NCBI GenBank assembly: GCA_011317545.1
Contig: WUJK01000001.1
Span: 1,116,001 to 1,180,000 of the forward strand
Origin: Coniella vitis
Taxonomy: Eukaryota > Ascomycota > Sordariomycetes > Diaporthales > Schizoparmaceae
Direction of reading: 5' to 3'
Length of the DNA: 64,000 nt
Shown in pieces: positions 24,345 through 36,876 of this stretch (positions within the stretch are counted from its first letter, which is position 1; every line of letters starts with the position of its first letter). The notes below the pieces were generated by a model. The model saw only the letters and a program-made list of their open reading frames with translations, ran no database searches and was not told the DNA's origin. The position numbers were made by a program, and so were the translations under genes.

Positions 24345-26936
24345 TCATTTGTCCGACTTCTCCACCACGCCATCAGCATCACCCTCGTCATATGTGAAAT
24401 TGGCTTGCAGCTCTGCAAGCGTCTTTCGCTGCCACCCAGCAAGGGCCATCAATGTTGCACCCGGTCCAATGATGATCTGACCGAGATACGTTGAGACCGC
24501 TGCTTTAACCGCAGTGCTTGTCGGGATATAGCCTTGGCGACGCAGGTCCCACACCGAGTAAAGTCCACCGACAAGCCATGCGCAACTCGCGAGTGTCAAA
24601 TCGCGTCCTAGAATTGCACCCATTCCAGCAAGTATGCCCGAGACGGACCCCTTGCGCAGAGCCCCGGATACCATCAAGGAAGCCCAGTGCGTGGAGGCAC
24701 TCCAGGCAGCGGTACCGACACAGAGTCCAAACAAAGACGTGCCAACATTTTCTCTTTTGGCCCCCGAGCCTTTGTTTGTGTCCAGTCTCTGCGCTTGTTG
24801 CGACCGCTGCCGCCGGTGCAGAACAGCAGCCAATGCTGATGTCAACGCGGGAACCAGAACTGGCGCAGCTCGATACAGCATATTGGCGGCGTCCAAGTAG
24901 CGACCGGTCTGGTGAGACACGAGGCGGAGAGCTGTTGGAACAATGAAACCAAGAGCAAAAGCTGGTAGCAGTGCTTGACCGACGTTGTCGGGCACCTTCT
25001 GATCACGAAGCGACGTGTTCCCTTGCAAAACGTTGATGAGCGCATGAGCCGGAGCAACGTATGCAATGCCCACAGTTTGCATTGCAGCTAGGATTCCGGT
25101 GGGCTTGCCCAACAGCGCTTTCCTGTTCCCAAAGCTGTTCCCAACGATTGTATAAATCAGAGTCGGAGCCACCACTTGTGCGGCGTGGTACACCAATTGC
25201 AAGGTGTTCCCGCCTTCCACGAGCAACGAGCTTGAAGGTGGCAGGAAACTGTTCAAACTCGCGAAGGACCCATGAGTCTGCGAGCCGTTCCGCGCAAACC
25301 ATACTAGAGATATCAGACTGATAGTACTGAGCCCTTTAGCCAGGAGATGGAATTTGGATGCCGTGCTGACCGGCTTCACGGGCAGTTCGTCGGTGTAGGG
25401 CATGATGTGGGTGCGAGGCTTGACAGGAAGGTGTTGTAGCCGAGCGGCGTCGACCACTGTTTTACTGAAAACGTCCACAGCCGCTTCACTGTCCGACAGC
25501 CAATCGATGAACTTCCAGGCAAAGCTGGAAACCAGGCGGTTCTCACAGGCGCTCAATGCTTGTCGAGAGTGGGCTTCCGCCACGAAATATCTTTCGCGCT
25601 CTTCTCTTGCTGCTTGCGTCTCTTTGAAAATTTGCGTGATGTCTTCGTCACTCAGGTGTGTCAAGCCTTGCCGCGCGTCTCGCATCCGCAATACTGCATT
25701 CACCAGTTCGGCCGCAGTCTCCATAGCGCCATTTCCTCCCTGGCCGCTGATTGGGTTTGGCTTCGTCGAGCACCTAAAGTTAGCGAGTGTATGCTTGAGT
25801 GGGGAAGTTTGTGAATGCCTTGCAGCGAAACTTTTGCTCACCTTGTGTACCGAGTCTCCGACCAGGATAATCCGATCGAAATGCCACTTCTGAAGGACGA
25901 ATTCGTGCAAGGGCGTGAGGGTGGACGAGATCTTTTTTGCGTAAATCTGACCAAACGTGATCTCGTCGGTTATGTAACGATTGGAAAAGCGTTTGACCTG
26001 CCAAAAAAGTTCCCAAATGAGTTTTCAGCTTAAAATCAAGATGACACTCAAGAGATGCTTTACGTACGAAGTCCTCCTCATCCTCCTTTGTGTACTTTGT
26101 AATTCCCTTGCCGCGCTCCATGACTGGCAATCTCTCAAAGACAAACCAGTACACTCTCTCCTCGGGCCCTGCAATCACCAATGCAGACCAGTCGGGCGCG
26201 CAAACATTAGTCGTAGTTGCGTAGGGATAGCCTGCCACGTCGTGCGCGATTCCAAAACTGCATCTGTAATAACACGGGATTTGATCGAGTTCTCCCGGGG
26301 GGAAATAGCCCGGGCGTTTTTCATTGGCCAAGCGCACCATTAGCTCACGCACGCGACTGTGCACGCCATCAGCTCCAACGACCATGGAGCCAACAAACTC
26401 ATCGCCGCGAGCCGTTGTGACTTTGACGCCGCCTTTGGATGAATCGATAGCGACTACCTTGGCGTTTAGGATTATTCGATCTTTAGCCTGCAGTTTATCG
26501 TACAAAGTTTGCAAAAGCCACTGTCGGTCAAAGAATATTGTTGAGTAGCCGTGCCTGTGGAGTTGCGTCGATGTGCATCAGCTAGTGTTTGCTGCAGAGA
26601 CAACAACATACATCAAGAAGCCATATGGAAGGTTTACCTCTTCCTCGTGTGTACGTCGAGATTGTTGACGGTCAGCAGCAACTTGCCGGTCGCATCTCTC
26701 TGGGTTGACGTCTCGAGTGGCAGCTGGGGTAGCTGCATGATTTTCTCATACAGATCGATCTGATCCAGGATTCGTAAGCCGTTGGCAAGCAGGCCGATAC
26801 TTGCGCCCACCGCTGGAGCAATTTCACCATGTGCTTCGAGGAGTATGTAGTCGATGCCAAACCGCTCTAGCATATTTGCCAGCGTGAGACCGGCGACACC
26901 CCCTCCCGCAATAACAACTTTGAAAGGATCGGACAT
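24345..26936 (-). CDS. FAD-dependent monooxygenase with C-terminal polytopic membrane domain
   Basis: Four exons on the reverse strand: 26638-26936, 26068-26554, 25842-25997 and 24345-25760; all joins are in phase and give 785 residues. The N-terminus has the Rossmann GGGVAG (11-16) and an acidic strand end, GADG at 160-163 and GDSVHKPNP at 309-317, the FAD-binding set of the PHBH-like fungal monooxygenase group that includes PaxM-type epoxidases and salicylate hydroxylases. Residues ~450-760 hold about seven hydrophobic helices, a tail not found in a plain ~450-residue monooxygenase. Such enzymes often serve secondary metabolism (isoprenoid epoxidation or aromatic hydroxylation); the substrate here is unknown and no other biosynthetic gene is adjacent. 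The third acceptor (GACGAAG, after a GCTAAC branch site) was chosen because it restores the conserved HKPNP junction. The 3' end lies 61 bp from the transposon nest. Confidence 0.8.
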
Positions 26937-29900
26937 GGTGGGCAGCGCTTGAGTGGTGTCGATCAACGAAGGAAAAGAGAGTACCGGAAGTAGACAAGGG
27001 ATAGAGAGACGGCTAGACCAGCGGTGCAAGGTGCGACATCGAAATATATATATCACGTCTGTGGCAGCAGTCTCCTTTCCAATACACAGTACTATGAAAG
27101 TGCTTGACACTGATCAGATCCGAATCAACATCAAAAATACAAGGATCCGAAAGTACCTTTACTGTGTACGTCTTCGACCCTGAACCTTAACGTTGTATTG
27201 ATAAATCCCAAACTCCCTACAGAGTGGGCTTAATTCCGGGTCACTGTATAATGTATGTGGATCCCGGGAATTGAAGCCGCCCGACTCACCGCCTAGCGGG
27301 CGAGCGACTCACTATCAGCTCTCCGAGTTACCCACTACCAGCTCTCCGAGCTGCTCACTATCCGCACTCCGAGCGACTCTCTAGCAGTACTCCGAGCAAG
27401 CCTCTCTCTCTCAACACTCCGAGCGACTCACTATCCGCCCTCCGAACCCAAGTCACAGGTAGGCACTGCGCAGATGGTCTGCAGTATATACTGAATAATT
27501 TTCATCGTCGCCGTATAGAATACTTCGAAACAATCACACATCTTCTGGAATAAAAGAGACACTTATCCAGGCTGCCGTCGAGGTAAAATTCGTCAGCTTA
27601 TCAAAACCGTTGGATGCTGTGCCAGGCGGATCGACACAACGCACCATAAGTACCAACTAAGCCACCCAACAGATATCAGACCCGCATCGCACCCAAAAGT
27701 ACCAACCAGGCCACCCAAAAGGGAAAATGCAAGGTAATCTTTGTGGCGAACTACGCATATGATGGTAGTCATACCCTGCCATTTTCGTTTTATTTCTTTC
27801 TTTTTGGATTCGAAGATGTTCTGAGTGGCAGGACAAGGCATCTGATCTATTTATAGTGTGGTGCCACATATCTATTCTTGGGGCAACGGTCAAGAATTTC
27901 GACTAGCCAACATGTTTAGCTGGAATATTCGGGTCTGGACTTGCAGCAACAGGCAAAGATAAGACTAAAACCACATACCAGGCATCGCTTGTGTTTTCGT
28001 GGAAAAGTCTGAAACAAAAGTCGTCAAATGAGAACGTAGTGAGCCACAATGAGATGTAGTTCCAAACAGGTCCCACGCTTCAGATTGGGGGATGCAGTAA
28101 TGCGATACCAATGGCATTGGAACTATACCTCTTAGAGCTTTGTGCTACCAGCAGGTGCATGTCTGTCCTACTCGAGTTTTCACCATGATGAAGATGATTG
28201 GCATATCCTTTTAGGCAGTGTAGTAGTGCTTACGCCACTTCACCCTATATCAGATACATTAAGTTCTAGCGTTTCTCAGATGTCCGCGAAGATCACATCC
28301 ATTTTGTTAAACCCCGTTCAGGGATATAGACCGACGCCTTTGGACATCTCTGCTAATATATGGTGACAAGCCATGCTCTCAACGCTTTCTGTATTGTAAT
28401 GATGTGAACGTGCATGCCTTGATGGTCGATCACGTCCTATTTCTTTCAGCTCGGCAAAGCAAAGGCCAGCAGCGGTGGACGTTTATAACAAAGATGACTC
28501 TCATACTAAAACTCCTATCGGATGACTCGCACCTGAAACGTATTGCAGAATTATAAATCCACCACGGCACTGATACTCTTCAAGCTCCTTGATTGGGCAT
28601 TGTTCTTGGATATTGAGGTCGGAATGTATGTATGCATAGCCATTAAACTATAAAAATATTCAATATTCGGCAGGTTAAGGGTTGGAACTAGCGGGCTTCA
28701 GTCAAAAGGACAAGGCTTGTGTTTTTATTCATTTATCTATGTTCATATGAGGTTCAATTATTTCTTAACCATGGTGACCTGCAGAGTGAAAATCTGTGAA
28801 CTGGGTGAGAATGTGGGAGCCTGGAAATTTTGTAAACATTGACCACAACCTAAAAGCCATTATTTACGCGAATATGTCTTTCTCACCGTCCCAGATGAGC
28901 GCAAAAGAAATCATTCATGAATATACTTTGTACAGATCCATACGGGGCTGAAAAGCTGTATTATTTTTATCGGCCCGAATGTCTATACCGGTTATGCAGT
29001 TGTACACCTCGAGGGTGCGATGAAGGAAACGATATTGTCCTGACTCGAGATAAAATTACAACATAGACCCCTCCACGGGCAGACTTGCCAAAACACTACC
29101 TCATACATTGCTGTGTTTTGAATACCTCCTTGAAGAACTGTTCAGTTAATTTTCGAAGTTTTATCATGAGCCTAATGTAAAGCGATCGTAAATTACAGGC
29201 CTACCAGTTCGTTTCTTCCCTCGTACATAGGCAAAGTTATTACGACACCAGAATGGATGAAGAACGTTTCCAGGCACTGCTAAGTGTTTGTACCTTCTTA
29301 TACCATACATCACGGAGTTCCTCGCATCGTGAGTGACTATGCTGAAAATGCAATACATATCTCTAGCCGCTCCCGTATCACAGGTAATATAATGGTGCCC
29401 ACTTGTATTAATAGCGGTTGTATCCCATTCAACCTCATCTTAGTACGGTTTCCTTGTATCTTTTTAAATAATGCCATAAACTAGTGTTGTGGTGAAGAAT
29501 CACTTCATTCCGCATTCACTTCACTTCTGGCACGGGGTTCGTATCTAATAGCAACCATATCTCGCGTACGTTCATATCTTGCGTCTGGTTATATTTTTAC
29601 GGTTGATATGGAACTTCAGACGTAATATGCTTTACCCATTGTCACTGATTAAAATCCTTCTGTTCCCATACTCCTTCACGCTGGAGCTTGGCTTATTATA
29701 TGTAAGGTACCATACCTCAAAGATTAGCTCTATCACACAGAAGGCTGTTGCAATCCTCCTCTCAAGCACATATCCTGACATATTGGTCAATTACTCTTCA
29801 ACATCTTGCATCAAGGTATGTTACATATATATATATACACAAACAGAATTGACCGAGAGGCTTTTCGCGGAAAGAAGTCTTACTACTGTTATCGACTCAC

Positions 29901-30794
29901 TCACTAGGAAGAGAACTTAGAAGTCAAGTCTATTTAGTAAAATTCCATAAGTTGCGTTTGAGCTGCTGGTCAGCGCTAGACATTGGATAAAACTTGCTCC
30001 GATCGCGGCAGGGAATAGCCATCATAGGTTGGGTGCCTGGGAGTCTAAGTACTCTTCACAAGTTAGCCCTCGAGAATATAGTAGGTGTGATGCTATAAAA
30101 GACGATTCTACCAGACTGTAGGTCTATAATCATGAGAGTTTCACTAATATAATCTACTAGTATAATATTTCTTCGAAAATTCTGAAATTACACTGTCTTA
30201 CAAAATTATAATTTGGGAATCTACAAGCGACTTCTTTCTCTTTAAAACAAAGAATTTACTGCAACTAATTTGAATTGCTTACATTAAAGAGACTAAATAT
30301 CCAAATTGCAGCTTTTGGGATAAAGTAAGTACAGAATAGTTACTTAACATATTTCTATCTTATTTGCAATAGAATATACAAAATATGCAGCTTTGAATTG
30401 CCAAGAACTCGTGAGGCTTTAGGGTTTCTCTTAAAATAGTTAAGCGCTTAAGCTTATATGCGAAATTCACTTATAGGTAATTCCTGCGATACGCCGCAGA
30501 GTTTCTCCTTTCTCAATATACGTTCATATCTATATGTGTATATTTTAGACATATAGTAACTTGTACTACGTGATAAGCAAGCAGACCGGTAAGCGGCGAT
30601 AATGCAGGCGTGGAGCAAGATGTGGGTATAAGTGCTCCATAGTGTGTTGAATCCTGCCACGAAGACTACCTATTTTAATGTTAGCTCTGCAAGGATGAAA
30701 ATCCGTCTTTGTAACCTTCCCCTTTTCACGTCCGTAATTTTCAAAGTCTTACGCCTAAGCCCAACTGGAACTTACTCTACTACTATGTCTTACA
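26937..30794. other. 3.9-kb gene-poor region
   Basis: Only short overlapping ORFs are present. It includes the upstream region of the monooxygenase, a 23-bp minisatellite (27305-27446), and AT-rich DNA at 30.1-30.8 kb. Unlike the nest, CpA/TpG are not depleted. A fragment near 29290-29340 translates as HGVPRIVSDY, loosely like a Gypsy integrase motif, but is too short to call. Confidence 0.5.
27305..27446. repeat. 23-bp minisatellite, six units
   Basis: There are six imperfect tandem units, five of 23 bp and one of 27 bp, each ending CTCCGAG or CTCCGAA. The common core is CACTATCNGCNCTCCGAG. The repeat is GC-rich and lies about 370 bp upstream of the monooxygenase start. Confidence 0.8.
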
Positions 30795-33700
30795 ATGGCT
30801 TCCATATTTGATAGTTTGTGCTACCAATACGAACCGCTGCCCACGTCAACTTCCATACGCCTGCTCCGCATTCATCGTACTCGTGGGGGCATTCTCCCTT
30901 CGCTCTGTGGCTATCCTTTGATCCAGTGTTCGCTGCAGACCATCGATCTCGAAGCTTCAGACATCCCAGTATATGCGGCGCTTTCGTATACTTGGGACAG
31001 CCCAGCCGCAGAAAAGCACAAGCGCGGGACAGATAACTATACTGACGAGTATGGACCGTTGTGCAAATGGCCGATTCTCGTGCGGGACGAGCGAGCTGGC
31101 GATGACGATGGGCCGGCGCAGATCGTATGGGTGCGCAAAAATCTCTTCGACGCTTTGCGCCAGCTGTTTTCATTCAATAATGTGGACGAGAAGCGGCAAT
31201 ATGGCCATACAGACCTGCATAATGCCGCCGTGGAGGGACATACTGAGTTGGCCAAATATCTTCTGAGTCAAGGAGCGAGTTGCGGCGCCCGTGACGTCTT
31301 TGGCGAGACACCGCTACACTGTATGTCAACATTCATATTTCTTACTACGTGTATTGATCAAGCCACTGGTATGTGATTGATAGGACCCGAATGATTGACT
31401 GACTGACTACCGCTTCCAAACGATCAAAGACGCTGCGGAGGAAGGGCATTACGAGATTGTCATGGCCCTTGTTGCCTCGGGTGCCGATATGAATATCTAT
31501 GATGATAAAGGCAGGCTTCCGATCCACTGTTGCATTCAACGCAAGCGCCGTCAGTGGGAGCAAGTGGCGCGGTTTTTACGTGACGCAGCCTTCCGCAGTA
31601 AAGAATTACGCGCCTTCCACACGCGCAACGGTGGGATCGGCCTCGCGCTGGAAAGTCGCGAGCCTGAATATGACAAGACACCGCTGATCGAGGCGGCAGA
31701 GCAAGGAGACCTGGACAAAGTCAAACAATGGGTGCGTGCCGGGGCGAACCTCTCCGCCCAGGATATGTTTGGCGAGACCGGCCTGCACTATGCTGCGGAG
31801 AACGGGCATTACAACGTCGTCCTGGAGCTTGTGCGGGCCGGAGCGGACCTGGAAATCCTTGATGGCACGGATCGGACTCCATTGGATTGCTGTATACAGC
31901 AAAAGAGGCGACAGTGGCAGGAAGTGCGCAGATTCTTGGAGGAACCTCGATTCCGCCAAGACGAGCTTCGACGGCAAATTGCAGAGGAGATGGAACAGAG
32001 TTCCGAGTTCGGTGCTTACCTTTGGATTGATGCCATCTGTATCAATCAGAACGACCTCAATGAGCGAAGCAGCCAAGTTAAGATCATGCCGCAAATCTAT
32101 AGCAAGGCTAAACTTGTTATTGTGTGGTTGGGAACCCAGGACAGCGGGAACATGAAGCAAGTGATGCAAAGCATGAATGCGCAAGAAAAGAACCTACAAG
32201 AACTGCAAAACCAGTGGCAGGTGTCTTTGCGCAGTTACCTTGAAGATAACCTGCCAAACTCATTGATACCAGAAGGGGGAAATCTTTCTATTGATAATAT
32301 CAATATGATCCTCGGCTGCTTTCTGCGGTCCTGGTTCTCCCGTGCCTGGGTTATTCAGGAGCTTAGCTTGGCTAAGGAGATCAGGATATTTCTTGGAAGC
32401 GAGGAGTTCGCCTGGCACGATGTGCTTAAATTTCTCTGCCTCCTCGCCCATGTTGGATTCTTCCGCAATTCTGAATTTTGGAAGGTCGACGCCGGCTGGA
32501 GAATGGAAGACGGCAAAGGTGGGGATGGGAGCGAGGCCTGGCGACTTGTTGAGATTCGTCTGCGGACGGCAAACGATGACAGAGACTGGGCGCTCATTGA
32601 TCCGATCCTCCATAACGAGCAGTGTCAGACTCCTCACGTCCGGAGATCTAGCCGGCTTAGTCTGCCCCTTCTACTCGCCGCGACGTGGTCATTCGAGTGC
32701 AAAGACCCTCGCGATAAGATTTATGCAATCTTGTCCATGGCAAAGCCTCTGCCTGAAGACGAGCAAATAAGCATTGATTATGCATCACCGGTCGAGGACT
32801 TGTTTACGCAAGTCGCATACCAATTTCTACGTGGCTCAGGGAGGGACTCTATCTACCAGAGGCATGATGGGCTTGCCGGGATCCTAGAGCCATTAGAGGG
32901 CCTCTCGTATATTCAGGATCCGTACTTTAGCGGCCAGCAGGCGAGGATGCCTGAACTTCCGACATGGGTGCCGGACTTTAGCAACCCTCTTGTCACCGAT
33001 CGAATATGGAAAAGATCCTTTACTGCAGCTAATAGTCTCGAGCCATACTTCAAGCCTGGTCCTGGAAAAGGAACTCTGGAGCTTATGGGACTAGAGGTTG
33101 ACGTCGTGGACATGGTGGAGCCGGGCTGGGCAAATCTGGACGTCGACGATATGCCCCCTGACCTGGAGATAGACGTCGGCTCCTGGCTACGCTTGCTCGA
33201 GCATATATCATCCAGAAACAATGAGAGTCCCGTGAGAATGCTATTTCGGACTCTCTGCCTGGATCGGCTATGGAAAGATTGCAATGAGGATACCAGAAAG
33301 AAGAATATCGATTCCTTCCGATCCTTCATCGCCTGGGAGATGGCCTGGCTTATGGAACAAGAAGGTGAAGAAGAAGCCTCAGAACTCCCTTCTGAATCTG
33401 ACTCCGTGGGTTCCTGCAAGTTCGATCAAGATGATAGCATAGAAGCTACGGCCGCAGAGTCCTCGACAATCAATGGAAGCTTCAGGAACCTAACCTTGGG
33501 GGGATCCGACGTACCTCAGCGGGACATTGCCACCAACTTTACGTCTGAAGATAGCAGAGAAGCATTGATCCCATCCGGGAGTGATGTTGCTCGGAGTGAC
33601 GGCAGCCCAACGCATCTTGATCAGACGTCAGAACAAGGAGATGCCGACCTCGATGTTCCTACGCCATCTAACCAGACCATAACGGAGATCCTTGGCCGAT

Positions 33701-34119
33701 TGCACACGCTCGACGAGGCAATGAACAGTGATGGACAGGGGTTCCTCCCTAGACTTGACGAAGTATCGGCACAGAGAGACTGCTTAGGGACTTGGAGTTG
33801 CAAGTTTCACGGACCCGATTGCTTGAACTTGGATAACAGCAACAATTTCCGACATCATGTGGTAAGAATATATCGAAAGAGGTGTTTGTTCCGAACAAGC
33901 AACGGTCGACTTGGCCTTGCACCGCAGTTCGTGAGACCTGGAGATTCGCTATGGTTGTTCGCAGGTTCGAGAACACCGTACCTGTTGCGAGAACATACTA
34001 AGGATGGCCCAGGCAAGACTTTCCGCTTCTTGGGCGAGGCCTATCTACATGGTGTAATGTACGGTGAGGCATTGAGTAGCCAAGGGCAAGCAGATTTCGC
34101 AAAGATCATATTAATTTGA
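30795..34119 (+). CDS. HET-domain protein with internal ankyrin repeats
   Basis: Exons 30795-31320 and 31430-34119 join in phase (intron 31321-31429, GTATGT...AAAG) to give 1,071 residues. HET-domain hallmarks are present but widely spaced: AALSYTW at 61-67 and VRKNLFDALRQLF at 113-125, then LWIDAICINQND at 373-384 and IYSKAKLVIVWLG at 398-410. Between them (about 135-360) lie ankyrin repeats in two related ~100-residue modules, each with FGETxLHYAAExGHY and ending CCIQ(R/Q)KRRQW. A later DPRDKIYAILSMA (~588-600) is also typical of HET proteins. The C-terminus includes an acidic Ser/Glu-rich linker. HET proteins act in nonself recognition and can trigger cell death. The N-terminal start at 30795 gives the expected spacing to the ALSYTW motif. 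Confidence 0.85.
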
Positions 34120-35395
34120 AAGAGAGAGTCTGGATTGTCTCATATTGAAGCCCAACCTTGCCATAATCGGAAACATAAATATCGAAATTTGCATCCATAT
34201 ACCCACCATATCTTCAGCGTAGTAGGGTCAAGCACAATAATACAATAGGAAATCCAGCCCCTCTCTGGGTATCGCAAACTCTTTCATATCCTGAATTACA
34301 CCTTCAATCGACTAGTTCGAACAATTTGAGTTGTTTAGTTCCAGTTCATGTTCAGGACTCGCTTGAACTTGCCGAACAAAAGCCCGTACCTTCCCCGTTG
34401 TGTTCTGAGGCTCCCGTTAGCAAGGCTAGTTGCGCTGTTATTTTAGACGTCACAACCTTCGAATACCGAAATGATGGAGCATAGTATCTACTTAATGGGT
34501 GCACGCGCCATGGCCACCATGATATGTGCTGGAGGTGAAGGTCGTTCTGCCAGTCTTGATCCTCGCCATAACACTAAGACAACCTTTAGCTGTAAGGGCC
34601 TCAATATCACTAGCAAGGAGATTTATTGAAAAATTTAGACTTATTCATTTTGAAATCTACACCAGCGCACTAGATAGTCTTTTCTCTGGCTTGCCTAAAT
34701 CTACCTTTCGTTGGATGATGGGTTTGTTCTCCGCCGAGAACTTTTGCTTGTCCGCCTGCCTCTACCTCGACCTCTGTCATGGCTGCATTGTTTACGGTAT
34801 TGAATCCAGAAGTTGAATTGGAAAGGGTGTCCGCCTGCGATACACAATAAACTTTGTTCATTTTTTGACTTTGAATTGTATGTCGTTAACAAGTCACACC
34901 GACTAAGTCTCATATTCTTGAAGTTATTACAACATTCCACCATCTTTGGAACACGGTGGTCTTTTCTCTTATGGCAATTGTCCCGTATCATAAGCCTTAT
35001 TTGCGTCCTGTTATTTTGAAATCCAGTTGCTGTCGAACATCTTAGATCGATATTCTTTAGTATGACTCACCACGAGATGAAAGGCTCAGTCTATACTATA
35101 GGCTCGTTTATATCGGTCAACTTGTATCTCCTGACCTTCAATATGGAAGCAAGATGCAACGACCGATCGTGGCCTGCCTCATAATATAGACGTGTATGTA
35201 TACCATTTTAGGCCTTTGAGCCACCACCCCGCCCGCCCTTATCTCTCGAGCGCTCAAATTGATCATCCCATGCTGTCTAATAACACCTCGATCAAGCACT
35301 ATTTCTGTCTATGTTTCAATATCGCAAGTGTTCTCTTGCTCATTGTGCCCATGGGACAAGTCTCATGTCACAGGAGCCCCTTCGACGCGTAGCCC
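34120..35395. other. intergenic, convergent 3' flanks
   Basis: This lies between the HET gene and the 3' end of FTR1. It holds only short unrelated ORFs, and I see no repeat, RNA gene or domain remnant. Confidence 0.5.
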
Positions 35396-36876
35396 TCAAG
35401 CGCTATCAGCAGACACTGTTGTCTCGTTCTTTTCCTTGACATTGCAGGCACCGGCATTCCTGCTCCCAGATTGGATCTCGTTGTCTTGGTGGTCGCTTGC
35501 AGACTCGACAAGGACAGGCATTGTGGTGCTGGTGGCCGCCCCTTTGTCTACTTTGGTGTTCTTTTCAGTGCCTCTTTTGAACATGGACTTGACGTCAAAG
35601 GTTACCGGCTTGCCTTGTTGCTCGCGATGACGCATGACGACAAAGCAGATGATGACGACAAGCCAGTAAATGTTATAAGAGATAACCGAGCCGTAGGTTG
35701 CCGAGTTTGTCCAACCGAGGATAGCATTAAAGATGCCCCAGCCGGAGCCGCCGTTCAGTTCAGGGTTGCAGCAGTTGACATGCCAGACACTCTTGCGAAT
35801 ATCGTAGGATCCAGGGCCGGATCCTGTCTCTGACGCATCGCCCCCAATGATTTGGTTCCATTCATAGTCTTCAAAGTACCAGACCGCCTTGGAGAAAAGG
35901 CCAGCGGCAACCAGGTACAAGAAGCAGGTTGAGATAACCAGAAAGACTTGCAGAGAAGCACTGTTGCCACCACTATAAGTTTTGGAAGAAGCCTTAAATT
36001 AGCATTCGAAGCATACCTCAGAAGACGAGAATCAAGATTTCTGATAAAATGGAACAAGTACTTGCCGGTACATCAGATAGCCAACCAGGCATCCTGCTAG
36101 GAGACCACAAATGACAGCTAGCGGGAATGAAGTAGCTGGAAGGCCAAGGCTAACGCCACCAATGTAGACCACAGCCTCCAACCCCTCACGCAGTACGGTG
36201 ACAAATGGTAGCGTGAACATGACATGCTTCTTGTTCCATGCCTTGAAGCGTTTCATGAAGGGGATTCTGGTGGTTGTAGTGGCTTCCTCTTCGTCGAGGA
36301 CTTGGACGAGCTTGGTACGCCACTTCGCCTGCAACTTGTTGACTCGAAGGAGAGCAGCCCCCATGAGGGAGATGATGACAGTGGCAATTATGCCGAAAGC
36401 ACCCTCCCAAATGTCTTCAGTGTTGCTGAAAGCATCCACACCGAGTGTGTAGAATGCACCGATCATACCGGCACCAATACACAAGCAGATGAAGAGACCT
36501 AGAGCCACGCCGATCCATACCTGAAAAGAGAGTGAAAGCTGTTAGTTTGATGCGTGGTACCTTGACATGAAAAAGCGTCACGGTATGTTTATTGTGTTTT
36601 ATTCTGAAAGAACGTTACTGGGGATCCAGAACTGGCCGTACCTGCTTGACGAGTCGCTTATACATGACCTCCTCATGTTCCTTGCTAAGACTCTGCTTGA
36701 GAAAACTCAGCAGAACCGACACAATGATGCTGGTTTCGAGACATTCGCGGAAGCAAATGAAAAAGACTGGTGCGTATCCAACCGATGTCAGACATTTGGT
36801 CAAAAAAGAAAACGCTCAGGGTTGACTAAGATTATGGAGGGTGCTTACTCGGAACCGCAAACACTTGGACAGTCAT
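35396..36876 (-). CDS. ftrA: high-affinity iron permease (FTR1 family)
   Basis: Four exons on the reverse strand: 36849-36876, 36642-36766, 36066-36520 and 35396-35972, giving 394 residues. FTR1 proteins move Fe(III) across the plasma membrane in complex with a Fet3-type ferroxidase. The two REXLE iron-binding motifs are present: RECLE at 16-20 and REGLE at 162-166, each in a hydrophobic helix. About seven hydrophobic helices are visible, with a hydrophilic loop carrying DEEEATTTT near 127-135. The last exon contains a conserved-looking extracellular segment ending in WHVNCCNPE and a final helix followed by a charged cytosolic tail. Intron 3 uses a GC donor (GCAAGT), chosen because it alone yields MYRGGN at the junction. 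The gene is divergent from the ferroxidase gene at 38975. Gene symbol by family (ftrA/FTR1). Confidence 0.93.
35973..36065 (-). other. GC-AG intron of the iron permease gene
   Basis: On the reverse strand the donor is GCAAGT and the acceptor TATAG. A GT donor five bases downstream would also be possible in sequence, but breaks the frame at the acceptor. Confidence 0.7.

Noticed and set aside
29284..29400. Possible Gypsy integrase relic (HGVPRIVSDY)
   Set aside because: Only about ten residues resemble the motif, with no supporting flanking homology.
31606..32184. 192-codon minus-strand frame
   Set aside because: It is antisense to the ankyrin/HET coding region.
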